DNA of 64,000 nt. Source: Rubripirellula tenax (GTDB lineage: Bacteria; Planctomycetota; Planctomycetia; Pirellulales; Pirellulaceae). The notes beneath the pieces are model-generated. The model did not search any database and was not told the DNA's origin. It worked only from the letters and a program-made list of their open reading frames with translations. Positions 1 through 11,065 of the stretch are shown piece by piece. The stretch's first letter is position 1. Every line of letters begins with the position of its first letter. The position numbers and the translations under genes are program-made. The stretch is from the NCBI RefSeq assembly GCF_007860125.1, contig NZ_SJPW01000002.1, positions 746,363 through 810,362 of the forward strand, written 5' to 3'.

Positions 1-24
1 TCGTCACAAGAAGGTTTTTTAAAA

Positions 25-132
25 TCTGGCAATATCTACTTTCGCACTGGTAGGCACTATCATCGACTCACAAAGCTTGACTACTGTGTTCGGGATGGGA
101 ACAGGTATAACCTTTGCGATATGGTCGCCAGA
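25..132 (-). rRNA. rrf: 5S ribosomal RNA
   Basis: The minus strand reads as a 5S rRNA. The ends TCTGGC and GCCAGA form the closing helix, and the conserved core CCCATCCCGAACACAG is present. About 108 nt. It lies downstream of the 23S gene in the same orientation and outside the helix that encloses the 23S. No clear intrinsic terminator is visible in the 24 bases left before the window edge. Confidence 0.93.
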
Positions 133-170
133 AAGCCATCCATACGGATGTTTCACCGTATGAATGACAA

Positions 171-185
171 GTTGTTTGGTAGTTG
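171..185 (-). repeat. 3' arm of the 23S processing helix
   Basis: GTTGTTTGGTAGTTG on the plus strand is the exact inverted partner of positions 3510-3524. The next bases 165-170 (tgacaa) also match 3529-3534 after a 4-nt bulge. In the precursor RNA the two arms would pair and loop out the 23S, as in RNase III processing stems of other bacteria. Confidence 0.75.
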
Positions 186-333
186 TCAGATCCCGAAGGA
201 TCCGTCTATTTAATTAGCGGTTCCATTCTCTTTGAAGCTGACCTGAACTTCTTCATCTTCACTTCGTTTCAGTTCAGACCACGAATTCCAACAGTACCTC
301 GACTTGCGTCAAGGGTGAGTGCGGGATATCGAT

Positions 334-3243
<2,910 letters not shown>

Positions 3244-3509
3244 ATCGAAATCCCGAACTCAGCTTTCGCTGATCCGCAATCTCGTTAGTAACCTACATTA
3301 ACGATATCACATGTGCTTGATGCTTCCCTTAGAGACACGCCCGTGAAGACGAATCAATGATGGGCACCAAGCTCGCACAGAATCCTGTTAGAATTCAATT
3401 GGCCAGCAATCTCTTGCCAGCCGCGCTTCTCAAAGAACTATTTGCTTGCCTTGAATCACAGACCGGAGTCCGTCACCCAAAGCGTCGCAGTTGCTTCTTA
3501 TTTAGATGC

Positions 3510-3524
3510 CAACTACCAAACAAC
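3510..3524 (-). repeat. 5' arm of the 23S processing helix
   Basis: CAACTACCAAACAAC on the plus strand is the exact inverted copy of 171-185. It is extended by TTGTCA (3529-3534) pairing with 165-170 across a 4-nt bulge (3525-3528), giving 21 bp in all. The arms enclose only the 23S, not the tRNAs or 5S. Confidence 0.75.
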
Positions 3525-3596
3525 CAAATTGTCAAATATCAGTTTTCCGCTATCGGCTTGTGACCGAATCGCGGAAGACGCTGTTCGTGAAAACAG

Positions 3597-3630
3597 CCGG
3601 CAAGCATCAACTTTGAGCGATGCTTGCCGG
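3597..3630. repeat. Perfect 12-bp hairpin in the rRNA spacer
   Basis: CCGGCAAGCATC and GATGCTTGCCGG pair perfectly around the 10-nt loop AACTTTGAGC. It lies within the presumed rRNA transcript between tRNA-Ala and 23S, so a processing signal is more likely than a terminator. In minus-strand orientation it is not followed by a clear U run. Confidence 0.6.
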
Positions 3631-3916
3631 TCGTTTTCTTAGCGAGGGGCGAAGAGTACCGTGGCCACTTGGCCGCGTCAACCGAGTCTTTGCAAGAAAT
3701 TCAGAATCTTTTCTTGCGGTCGTCTCGGACACGCTTGGTTTCCTTCGAGGCGGGGTTTTCGCAAATTCGGCTCGCGGACGCAAGGACCATCGAGCCATAA
3801 TTCTTGAAAAAACTTGCCTTTGTGACTCGAATCGGTTCGCTTGTTGCACAGGCGGCCGATCGAGTCAATTTTTGGTTGGATCCGAGTCCGGAAAACCGAA
3901 CCTGAAACCAACCGAG

Positions 3917-3989
3917 TGGAGGTAGACGGACTTGAACCGACGACCCTCTGCTTGCAAAGCAGATGCTCTCCCAACTGAGCTATACCCCC
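3917..3989 (-). tRNA. tRNA-Ala (UGC)
   Basis: A minus-strand cloverleaf of 73 nt. The acceptor strand GGGGGTA pairs with TACCTCC, the discriminator base is A, the D-arm is TAGCTCAGTTGGGAGAGCA, the anticodon loop TTTGCAA reads UGC, and the T-arm contains GGTTCAAGTCC. CCA is not encoded. It sits between tRNA-Ile and 23S, the classical rRNA spacer order. Confidence 0.97.
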
Positions 3990-4008
3990 GGGAATCAGGA
4001 GACAGGAT

Positions 4009-4053
4009 ACAGGTTTTAGGCAACAGGAAAAGCCCCTGTGACCTAAAACCTGT
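4009..4053. repeat. Hairpin with CCTAAAACCTGT arms between two tRNAs
   Basis: ACAGGTTTTAGG (4009-4020) and CCTAAAACCTGT (4042-4053) form a perfect 12-bp stem, with an inner ACAGG/CCTGT pairing. The right arm uses the same CCTRAAA-like heptad wording found in the ribosomal protein operon spacers of this window. It may help separate the two tRNAs during processing. Confidence 0.6.
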
Positions 4054-4072
4054 CCCCTGTTTCCTTCTTTTA

Positions 4073-4146
4073 TGGGCGTACCAGAACTCGAATCTGGGAC
4101 CTCGTCGTTATCAGCGACGCGCTCTAACCAACTGAGCTATACGCCC
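4073..4146 (-). tRNA. tRNA-Ile (GAU)
   Basis: A 74-nt minus-strand cloverleaf. Acceptor GGGCGTA pairs with TACGCCC, the discriminator is A, the anticodon stem-loop GTCGCTGATAACGAC reads GAU, and the T-arm has GATTCGAGTTC. CCA is not encoded. It is the first gene of the rRNA unit, about 50 nt downstream of the predicted transcription start. Confidence 0.97.
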
Positions 4147-4204
4147 GAACCGTTTCTTTCCCATTCGCGAGCGATTCGTGAAGGAGACGTGATCGGAGCG
4201 GCAA

Positions 4205-4232
4205 AGTGTACGGAAACTCGTTTCGCTGTAAA
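4205..4232 (-). promoter_or_regulatory. Predicted sigma-70-type promoter of the tRNA-23S-5S unit
   Basis: On the minus strand TTTACA (4232-4227) and TACACT (4210-4205) are separated by 16 nt. They differ from the consensus hexamers by one and two bases. Transcription would start near 4197 and leave a leader of about 50 nt before tRNA-Ile. The position explains how this unit is expressed without a 16S gene upstream. Confidence 0.55.
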
Positions 4233-4501
4233 GGGAAGTTGACTCGATATTTCGATCTTCGTGATCAGATATCTGCCGAGGAGGCCTCAGAACCGACGTT
4301 TTCGCATCGTTTTTGAGAATTGCCCTTCACGGGGAATTCGACACGCGAGCGACGAAACGGGTTCAGCGGGGTGAACTTTCGCCGCGAGTTATCGTCATCG
4401 GCCGCCTAAACTCAAGAATCGACATTTTCTTTCGAGCCAAGGTTCGGCACAATGGACGCCTTGCCGAATTCCCCCTTTCAAGATGATGGATAGTTTTGCT
4501 G
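4233..4501. other. Divergent intergenic region
   Basis: About 270 bp between the rRNA promoter (leftward) and the thioredoxin-like gene (rightward). No 16S rRNA sequence, further tRNA or credible gene is visible here. Confidence 0.6.
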
Positions 4502-6454
4502 ATGAGCCCCAACCGGATGATGGATCATTTGTCGTTGCCTGTCGTAATGGTTCGACGTTTTCGACTGTTTACTGCCGCCGCGGGTGTTTGCCTGGGGTCC
4601 GCGATCGGCGGAAACGCCGTGGCCGCGACGCCCAGCGCGGCTTCTGCGCTGGGACTGAAACCGGTCCAGGACGGGGTCGACTTTGATGTCGTTTCCGCTG
4701 ATGTTGCCGATCGATGCACGGTCACGGACATCGATCGCAAGGGATGGTCGGGATGGGAAGTGGTATCGCCCGATGGCATGATGCTGCGTCGTTTCGCGGA
4801 CACCAACGGCGACAAAAAGGTCGATCTGTGGAGCTATTACAAGTTCGGCGTCGAGATCTACCGCGACATCGATGACGACTTCAACGGCAAGGCGGACCAA
4901 TACCGATGGCTGGGAACAGGCGGAACCCGCTGGGGATTCGATGACGACGAAGACGGCAAGATCGACCGTTGGCAACAGATCTCGGCCGAAGAAGTCTCTG
5001 CCGAACTGGTCGCCGCGGTGCGTGACGCCGACCCCGCCCGCTTTGCTCGCTTGCTGATCGGCGAACGAGAGCTGAAGTCGCTCGGATTGGGCCCGGCCAA
5101 GACCGAGCAATTGATGGCAAAAGCTGACCGAGCGGCCCGAGATTTCGCCGCTTTGGCGAAACGCCAAACTTCCGTCGGCCCCGACGCGCGTTGGGTCCAG
5201 TTCGCGGCTTCGCCCCCCGGCGTGGTCCCCGAGGGCACCGACGGGTCGACCAAGGACGTGACGGTCTATGAAAACGCCGTTGCAATGTACGAACAGGATA
5301 AACAGGGCGGCCAAATGATGGTCGGGACGCTGATCCAATCGGGCGACGCATGGCGATTGGTCGAGTTGCCGTCGGTCGGCAACGAAGGCGAGCCGATCGC
5401 GCAAACGACTGGCAACTTCTTCACGCCCGGCGGTTCGGGTGCAGCCAACATGGCGGCATCAGGCGGCATCGGCGAAATGACCCAAAAATTGGTCACGGCT
5501 CTGGAAGCGGTGGACGGAAAATTGTCCACGGCGACCAAACCGAACGAAATTGCGGACCTCCACGCACAACGTGCCGATGTGATCGAGGAGCTGATCGCCA
5601 ACGCGGACTCGGACGCCATTCGCGATTCCTGGGTACGCCAGTTGGTCGACACGATCGGACTGGCGGTTCAAAACGGTTCGTATCCTGATGGAATGGAACG
5701 GCTTCGCAAGGTTGCTCCGCGATTCGCGATGAAAGAGGAATCCCTCGCCTCGTATGCCGACTACACCGCGATCAGCACCGAATACGTTGTTCGCCAGACA
5801 CCCGAGGCAGACTTTGCAGAAGTACAAAAGTGGTACCTCGAATCGCTGACCGGATTCGTCGATCGCTATCCGCAAACGGCGGAAACGGCTGCGGCTTACT
5901 TGCAGTTGGCGCTCAGCAAGGAATTCGAGGACAAGGAAGACGAGGCGCTGGAGTACTACAAGAAGGTCGCCGTTGCGTTCCCGGGTACTGATGCCGGCGA
6001 GAAGGCTGCGGGTGCCGCACGGCGTCTCGATTCCGTCGGTCGCCGGATCGAACTGGAAGGCCAAACCATCCAAGGCAAGCCGTTCAGCCTGGCGTCGCTG
6101 CGTGGTAAACCCGTCGTGGTTCATTACTGGGCGACGTGGTGCGAACCGTGCAAACAGGACATGAAATTGCTGCGTCGTTTGCAAGCGAGTTACCAACGGG
6201 CGGGATTGCAATTGGTCGGCGTCAACGTCGATGCAACGGCCGATTCGGCCGCCGCTTTCTTGAACGAAACGCCGCTTCCGTGGGTGCAATTGTTCGAACC
6301 GGGCGGGCTGGAATCCAGCCGTTTGGCCAAAACGTTGGGCGTGCAAACGCTGCCGACGATGATGTTGATCGATCCCGACGGCAAGGTGGTGCGACACAAC
6401 GTGCGTGCGGCCGAACTGGACGAAGAATTGACGGCGATGCTGAAGCGGAAGTAG
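4502..6454 (+). CDS. Secreted thioredoxin-fold (TlpA/redoxin-like) protein with calcium-loop-like repeats
   Basis: A protein of about 650 residues. The N-terminus has a basic patch and a hydrophobic stretch ending in AVA, a likely signal peptide. Residues about 95-160 hold three acidic segments (DTNGDKKVD, DDDFNGKAD, DDDEDGKID) resembling EF-hand or dockerin-type calcium loops, each followed by aromatic residues. A helical middle region includes a tetratricopeptide-like stretch near residues 460-510. The last 140 residues are a TlpA-type thioredoxin domain with the redox motif WCEPC and the cis-proline segment TLPTMM. It probably acts outside the cytoplasm as a thiol oxidoreductase. TTG 4496, ATG 4502 and ATG 4547 are possible starts; 4547 begins right at the signal peptide. 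The substrate is unknown. Confidence 0.85.
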   Translation: MSPNRMMDHLSLPVVMVRRFRLFTAAAGVCLGSAIGGNAVAATPSAASALGLKPVQDGVDFDVVSADVADRCTVTDIDRKGWSGWEVVSPDGMMLRRFADTNGDKKVDLWSYYKFGVEIYRDIDDDFNGKADQYRWLGTGGTRWGFDDDEDGKIDRWQQISAEEVSAELVAAVRDADPARFARLLIGERELKSLGLGPAKTEQLMAKADRAARDFAALAKRQTSVGPDARWVQFAASPPGVVPEGTDGSTKDVTVYENAVAMYEQDKQGGQMMVGTLIQSGDAWRLVELPSVGNEGEPIAQTTGNFFTPGGSGAANMAASGGIGEMTQKLVTALEAVDGKLSTATKPNEIADLHAQRADVIEELIANADSDAIRDSWVRQLVDTIGLAVQNGSYPDGMERLRKVAPRFAMKEESLASYADYTAISTEYVVRQTPEADFAEVQKWYLESLTGFVDRYPQTAETAAAYLQLALSKEFEDKEDEALEYYKKVAVAFPGTDAGEKAAGAARRLDSVGRRIELEGQTIQGKPFSLASLRGKPVVVHYWATWCEPCKQDMKLLRRLQASYQRAGLQLVGVNVDATADSAAAFLNETPLPWVQLFEPGGLESSRLAKTLGVQTLPTMMLIDPDGKVVRHNVRAAELDEELTAMLKRK

Positions 6455-6535
6455 GTCGCCGGGCGGTGTAAGATAGAAGCGGGTCGCGAGCTGGCGGCCC
6501 GCTTCCCGTACCCTTTTTGCATCCCAGCGATACCC

Positions 6536-7087
6536 ATGAGCACGTCGCTTCGCTTGACACCCCATCAGTACGACCAAATGATCGCGAAGGGCGCTTTCGT
6601 TGGGTTCGAAAAGAGGATCGAGCTGATCCACGGGGAGCTTCGAGAAATGAATCCAGCCGGTCCAGCCCATTGCGACTACATCAATTTTCTGGCTCGCTGG
6701 TCCTTTGAATCGACACGCGACACGTCCATCGTGGTCAGCATCCAAAACATCATTGACGCAGATGACAGTCGACCGGAACCAGATATCACCTGGCTCAAGC
6801 CCGGTCGATACGCCCATCGTCATCCGACCGGCAATGATGTGCTGCTGGTGATCGAGGTGGCGGATTCAAGCCTTCGATTCGACCGAGGCGAGAAGCTGGC
6901 AATCTACGCGTCGCAGAACATCCCCGAGTATTGGATCGTCGACATTGCCGATCGTTGTATCGAGGTGTTCACGGGGCCCGAGCTGGATGACTATTCGAAC
7001 CGGCGGCGAGTCGAGGTGGATGGCGCGGTGCGGCCGACGTGCTGTCCAGCCGCTGAGCTGAAATTGGCGGATCTGTTCATCCTCTAG
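6536..7087 (+). CDS. Uma2-family (DUF820) restriction-endonuclease-fold protein
   Basis: A protein of 183 residues with the Uma2/DUF820 layout: RIELIHGELREM near residue 27, PEPDITWL at 80-87 and LLVIEVADSSLRFD at 103-116, followed by K120. D83, E107 and K120 fit the PD-(D/E)xK nuclease core. Uma2 genes are abundant in cyanobacteria and planctomycetes, but their biological role is unsettled. Its stop codon overlaps the stop of the convergent gene by four bases (CTAG). No toxin, antitoxin or restriction partner is adjacent. Confidence 0.88.
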   Translation: MSTSLRLTPHQYDQMIAKGAFVGFEKRIELIHGELREMNPAGPAHCDYINFLARWSFESTRDTSIVVSIQNIIDADDSRPEPDITWLKPGRYAHRHPTGNDVLLVIEVADSSLRFDRGEKLAIYASQNIPEYWIVDIADRCIEVFTGPELDDYSNRRRVEVDGAVRPTCCPAAELKLADLFIL

Positions 7088-8496
7088 CGGCGGCGACGCC
7101 GTAGCGTGAAAACCGCTGCGACGACAGCAACCATCGCCAGCGACGTGGGCTCGGGGACGGCGACCGCCAGGCGGCGAATGACATTGTCTCGCTTGTTCAA
7201 GATGAACACCTCGCCGTCGATTCCGTAACTGAAACGCAGGTCGGCTCGGTTCGCAGTCGTGTTACCCGGTGTGCCACGGATCAAATCGATCAGACGCACC
7301 GTTTGACCGTTTTCGTCGACCAGAATCAGTTCACTCAGCCCGGCCGATCCGCCACCGAGCGGATCGTTGTCGACGTCCAGCGTATAGATGATTCCGTTGG
7401 GAAAGTCGCCCAACAACAGCTTCCCGTTCAAGTCGAAGATCTCGCTGCCACGGACGACATCGCCGACCGTGATCGCCACCGAACCGGTGATCGGATTGGC
7501 CAGAAAACCGTCGTGCGCATACTCCGCCGCCGGATCGATCGCGCCGGCGAGCGTGCCGCCTTGGCTGCCTTCGCGGATGTCCCAACCGAAGTTTCCGCCG
7601 TTGACGCCGACATTGATTTCCTCGAACGAGTTCTGTCCGATGTCGGCGATGTACATGTCGCCGGCCAAATCGTCCCATCCAAAACGCTGGGGATTGCGAA
7701 GCCCGTATGCGAACACTTCGCCGATCGTTGTCGCATCCCCGTCGGACGCAAACACATTGTCGGCAACCAATCCGTATTGGCCGTTGTCCGAATTGTTCCC
7801 CAACGGATCGATCCTTAGCACCGCGCCGTAGGGGTTACCCGGATTTTGGCCGTTGTCTTGAGGATCGTTGCCGCTGCCGCCGTCACCCATCCCGATGTAA
7901 AGGTTGTTTCGATCGGGATCGCCGGGGCCCACCGATGTGTTGAACGCCAATTGACCGGCGTTATGGTTGAAATACGGCTGCTTAAAACGAGCGACTTCGC
8001 GAAACGGTGTTCCGACCGAGGCGGGTTGAAAGGTTGCGGCGGTGGGATTGCTGGTGTTCCATTCCAGCAAAACGGTGTGGAACGCGGTGCTGTCGCCCGG
8101 ATCAAAATCGGGCGTCACGCTGGTGTTGGTGGAACTGTGAATCGTGTACAGCTTTCCAAACCCGGCGGCCGCCGGATTGTAAAAATCGGGATGGAACGCA
8201 AACGACTGGAAACCGCGTTCGCCGCTGCTGGTCAAACCGATTTGCGGATACTGGGTGCTGTCGGCCAGATTCAAATAAGTCGACACGTTGCGAGTCGCCC
8301 GGTCGACGGTGAACAGACCGCCATTTTGTTCGTTGACGAACAGTCGACCGGCCGGGTCGGACGTCATCGTGTTCATCCGCGCGTTGCCGCCGGGGATCGT
8401 TGCGTACGTTTCGATCCGAGCGGTCACCGCCGCCGTCGCGAATGAACTGGCCCAAAAGCATGACATCGCCGAAGCGATCAAAAAACGGATCGACAT
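7084..8496 (-). CDS. PQQ-type glucose/sorbosone dehydrogenase-like beta-propeller with PEP-CTERM anchor
   Basis: A protein of 470 residues starting at ATG 8496 behind GGAAGG. It has a signal peptide, then a six-bladed soluble glucose dehydrogenase-like propeller (GERGFQSFAFHPDF, YIGMGDGGSGNDPQDN, AYGLRNPQRFGWD and DIGQNSFEEIN are family signatures). The C-terminus VPEPTSLAMV, hydrophobic stretch and RRRRR tail form a PEP-CTERM sorting signal, so it is exported and processed at the envelope. The family oxidises sugars or related polyols; the substrate here is not known. Reading the frame upstream to 8862 would run into a palindromic repeat region, so the shorter start is preferred. Confidence 0.9.
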   Translation of the reverse strand: MSIRFLIASAMSCFWASSFATAAVTARIETYATIPGGNARMNTMTSDPAGRLFVNEQNGGLFTVDRATRNVSTYLNLADSTQYPQIGLTSSGERGFQSFAFHPDFYNPAAAGFGKLYTIHSSTNTSVTPDFDPGDSTAFHTVLLEWNTSNPTAATFQPASVGTPFREVARFKQPYFNHNAGQLAFNTSVGPGDPDRNNLYIGMGDGGSGNDPQDNGQNPGNPYGAVLRIDPLGNNSDNGQYGLVADNVFASDGDATTIGEVFAYGLRNPQRFGWDDLAGDMYIADIGQNSFEEINVGVNGGNFGWDIREGSQGGTLAGAIDPAAEYAHDGFLANPITGSVAITVGDVVRGSEIFDLNGKLLLGDFPNGIIYTLDVDNDPLGGGSAGLSELILVDENGQTVRLIDLIRGTPGNTTANRADLRFSYGIDGEVFILNKRDNVIRRLAVAVPEPTSLAMVAVVAAVFTLRRRRR

Positions 8497-8950
8497 TTCG
8501 GAAACCTTCCAGATGAGAGAGAAGAGGTTTTGGCGAACGTCCCTGCGTCCGGCGGACGCGGCCGTCGATTGTAACGTTCGACGTCGATTCCCCAAGCAAA
8601 AAGTGGCTATATTGGCTTCATTGCCGCCGGACGAGAGACCCTTTCGGGCTGGTCCGGGCCACCCTTTGTGGACCCGCGACTCCGCTCGCGGGCCGTGAAC
8701 TGCAAAGCAGTTCACGGTGGCTGGGTCAGCACCCTGCGAGCGGAGTCGCAGGGCCACGAAGGGTTGCCCGAAATGGCGAAACACCCACTCCCTAGAGCGG
8801 GTGCCGGCCAATTTGGGAAAGAAAGATGACCGAGACGGCACTATTGTGCTGGAAACTTGCACAATCGTTAAGGTTTGCCCCAGGGTTCCAGACTATTATC
8901 AACCCCTTGCGTGATTAGTTTGTTATTCTGACACTCCCTGGAATGAACAT
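8497..8950. other. Intergenic region holding palindromic repeats
   Basis: A 450-bp region between divergent PEP-CTERM genes. 8655-8770 is filled with three consecutive hairpins of a dispersed repeat family (listed separately). The rest should contain the promoters of both genes, but no hexamer pair stands out. Confidence 0.6.
8655..8770. repeat. Cluster of palindromic extragenic repeats, family A
   Basis: Three hairpins in a row: CCCGCGA/TCGCGGG (8673-8692), GTGAACTGC/GCAGTTCAC (8695-8715) and CCCTGCGA/TCGCAGGG (8732-8753). The first and third copies are in opposite orientation, each ending in a GGGTGGCCCG or GGGTTGCCCG tail. The same unit recurs at 20361-20523, so this is a dispersed intergenic family. 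The hairpin loop (GCGGAG or its complement) varies between copies, while some stems stay self-complementary. Confidence 0.8.
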
Positions 8951-9604
8951 ATGCACTCCCACCTCAAGCGTTTGGCGATTTTTGCGGCGCTAGTTTGTTT
9001 GTCACCTTCATTTGCGTCTGCGGATTTGATTGCCAATTTTGAGTTCAGTGGCGGAAGCACTGAGGGTTGGTCGGTAAACACGAATAACCAAATCAGCGGC
9101 CTTATGGCCAATTCGGGCTCCTTGGTAGGAACGGCAACGGGCAACGACCCGCAACTCGTGCTGAATCCGGCAGGCTTGACGAGAATCGGTACGAGTTGGT
9201 CCGAAGTTACTTTCCGGGTCCGTGAGACTGATGATGTCACTGACGGATTTATCGGCGCAACCGGTGAACCTGCCTTCAATACCACGGGATTGATTGTTCA
9301 GGTGAATGGGACGATCGTTAACTCAGGTTTTAGCTTCGCAGCATCTGGAGACAATTTTTTCACCGTAACTGCCGACATCAGTAGCTTGGGCGACGCGACG
9401 ATCAGCAATTTTCGGATCGATCCGATCGGAGGCGCGTTTTCAAACTCGGCATCGGAGACCTCAGGCAACTTTTTTGAGATCGATTTCATTCGTGTGACAG
9501 ATAACGCAGTAGCCGTCCCCGAAGTATCCTCCCTCGCCATGATGGGCATTGCCGCGGTTGGTGGGGCTGGGATGGTTTGGCGTCGTCGTAAGCAACGCGT
9601 TTAG
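8951..9604 (+). CDS. Secreted PEP-CTERM protein of unknown function
   Basis: A protein of 217 residues with a clear signal peptide (about residues 1-24, ending SFASA), a beta-rich middle without recognisable catalytic motifs and a PEP-CTERM-like end (VPEVSSLAMMG, hydrophobic helix, WRRRKQRV). The motif reads VPEVS rather than the usual VPEPS. The layout resembles planctomycete surface proteins with lectin- or concanavalin-like folds, but that is a guess. ATG 8951 is preceded by TGGA at a suitable distance. Confidence 0.85.
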   Translation: MHSHLKRLAIFAALVCLSPSFASADLIANFEFSGGSTEGWSVNTNNQISGLMANSGSLVGTATGNDPQLVLNPAGLTRIGTSWSEVTFRVRETDDVTDGFIGATGEPAFNTTGLIVQVNGTIVNSGFSFAASGDNFFTVTADISSLGDATISNFRIDPIGGAFSNSASETSGNFFEIDFIRVTDNAVAVPEVSSLAMMGIAAVGGAGMVWRRRKQRV

Positions 9605-9678
9605 TCGCGGACTTCTGGTTGCCCGTTACTGGTTTGGTGATGGGCGCCTAGGCCTGATCGGATAGGCCTTCGCAATCG

Positions 9679-9700
9679 AGACGATCGTTACAGATCGTCT
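9679..9700 (+). terminator. Hairpin after the PEP-CTERM gene, possible terminator
   Basis: AGACGATC and GATCGTCT form a perfect 8-bp stem with a 6-nt loop (GTTACA), 75 bp after the stop of the preceding gene. It is followed by a mixed T-rich stretch rather than a clean T run, so terminator function is uncertain. Confidence 0.35.
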
Positions 9701-9778
9701 ATCTTCAATCTTGCTGGTTTCTGGACTCATGGTTTGTCGATGGGATGGAGTGAACACACTCCCCCCAGGAACCACTCG

Positions 9779-11065
9779 ATGTCGACCGAAAACCATGCCG
9801 ACGTTTCGCAGGCCGAACCTGCGTTTCAGTTCGATTACTCGGACTCTTCTTCTTCCGATTTGATCCAGGGCTTTCGCAAAGCCAAAGCGGCCGGCAAGGG
9901 CATGCTGGGCATGTTCCTTGAGATGACCAAGCTTCGTCGCGGCATCGGCAAAATCAGCGCCGACGAATACTTTTTGTACGGCCTGTATGACGACCGTCGC
10001 TACTCGCCGGAAATCAAAAAGTCGTTCCTGGGCGGCAGCGGCCGGATGGTCGACAGCCCTTGGACCATTCTGGCCAACGACAAACCGCTGATGACGGCGA
10101 TGCTGAAAGGACTCGGTTTGCCGGTCCCCGAAACTCAAGCGATGGTCCACGCCCACCGAACGGCCGCTGGCGTCATCTCACTTCGCAATCGCGCCGATAT
10201 CGGTCGCTTTCTTCGCAACGATGCCCAATATCCGATCTTCGGCAAACCGTTCGATGCCGGGTGCAGCTTGGGGACGGCGAAAATCACCGGCTACGATTCT
10301 GCCAACGATGTTGTGGTCGTGGGTGATGAACGAATTGCCGTCGACACGTTCTCGGGCATGATCAGCAAGTTGGGACGCAACTACTTATTCCAAACGTTGC
10401 TGCTGCCCCACGAAGAAATTTCAGCTCGCATCGGTCCGTGCGTCAGCTCGGTTCGCATGTTCGTGATCAACGATTCACGTGGCTGCACGTTGCACCGGGC
10501 GGCTTGGAAAATCCCCGCTTCGGCCAACGTAGCCGACAATTTTTGGCGAGCGGGCAACATGTTGGCGGGCATCGACGCCGAATCAGGCCGTGTCATCAAG
10601 ACGATGCTGCGCAGCGAAAACGGCATCGCCCCCGTCGATGCACACCCGGGCACCGGCGTCAGTTTCACCGACATGGTATTCCCCCAGTGGGATCAAATGC
10701 GGAAGACCGTGCTGGCAGCCGCCACACAATTGACGCGTTGTCCGTTCCAAGGCTGGGACGTCGCGCTGACCGATCAGGGACCGATCTTGGTCGAATTGGA
10801 AGCCGACGGTGGCAACCCGATCATGGAACAACTCTGCTTCGAAAGTGGCTTGTTGGACGCGAGATATCTAAACGCCGTCGCCGAACACAAAGCGTGGGAG
10901 AAGGACGGACGCAAACCGGTCTCGGTCGTTAATCTTGATGATGGGGTCCACATCGAAGATGACGCGTCCGCCGCAAACGCGGCACCCCAGCAGGCGAATC
11001 CGGCTTCGCCCGTGATCGCGCCGATCACCGTCACACCCGTCGTCTCAAACCATTCGGTCGTGTAG
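9779..11065 (+). CDS. ATP-grasp ligase of the sugar-transfer/glutamate-ligase-like type
   Basis: A protein of 428 residues; ATG 9779 follows AGGA at 8 nt. The ATP-grasp core is visible: IFGKPFDAGCSLG (about residues 138-150, lysine for ATP), LFQTLLLPHEEI, CVSSVRMFVI and GWDVALTDQGPILVELEADG near residues 310-330, which supplies acidic metal ligands. The VSSVRMF, HPGTG and GWD pattern resembles the sugar-transfer-associated ATP-grasp family (PF14397). Such enzymes join a carboxylate to an amine using ATP. The last base of its TAG is the first base of the GTG of the next gene, so the two are translationally coupled. The substrate is unknown. Confidence 0.8.
   Translation: MSTENHADVSQAEPAFQFDYSDSSSSDLIQGFRKAKAAGKGMLGMFLEMTKLRRGIGKISADEYFLYGLYDDRRYSPEIKKSFLGGSGRMVDSPWTILANDKPLMTAMLKGLGLPVPETQAMVHAHRTAAGVISLRNRADIGRFLRNDAQYPIFGKPFDAGCSLGTAKITGYDSANDVVVVGDERIAVDTFSGMISKLGRNYLFQTLLLPHEEISARIGPCVSSVRMFVINDSRGCTLHRAAWKIPASANVADNFWRAGNMLAGIDAESGRVIKTMLRSENGIAPVDAHPGTGVSFTDMVFPQWDQMRKTVLAAATQLTRCPFQGWDVALTDQGPILVELEADGGNPIMEQLCFESGLLDARYLNAVAEHKAWEKDGRKPVSVVNLDDGVHIEDDASAANAAPQQANPASPVIAPITVTPVVSNHSVV

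Larger units (their letters stand above)
3244..3916. other. Long spacer between tRNA-Ala and 23S
   Basis: A 670-bp non-coding spacer, unusually long for this position. It holds the 5' arm of the 23S processing helix (3510-3524) and a perfect 12-bp hairpin (3597-3630). No convincing gene is seen in either orientation. Confidence 0.7.

Noticed and set aside
3597-3630. Hairpin as a terminator for the rRNA unit
   Set aside because: It lies upstream of the 23S in the transcript, so termination here would abolish 23S synthesis.
5459-6823. Long minus-strand frame of 454 codons opposite the thioredoxin-like gene
   Set aside because: High GC at third positions makes antisense frames open; the plus-strand gene has clear domains.
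8655-8770. CRISPR array
   Set aside because: The repeats are palindromic, in both orientations, too few and without regular spacers or cas genes.
8497-8862. N-terminal extension of the sugar dehydrogenase-like protein
   Set aside because: It would be encoded by the palindromic repeat cluster and precede the signal peptide.
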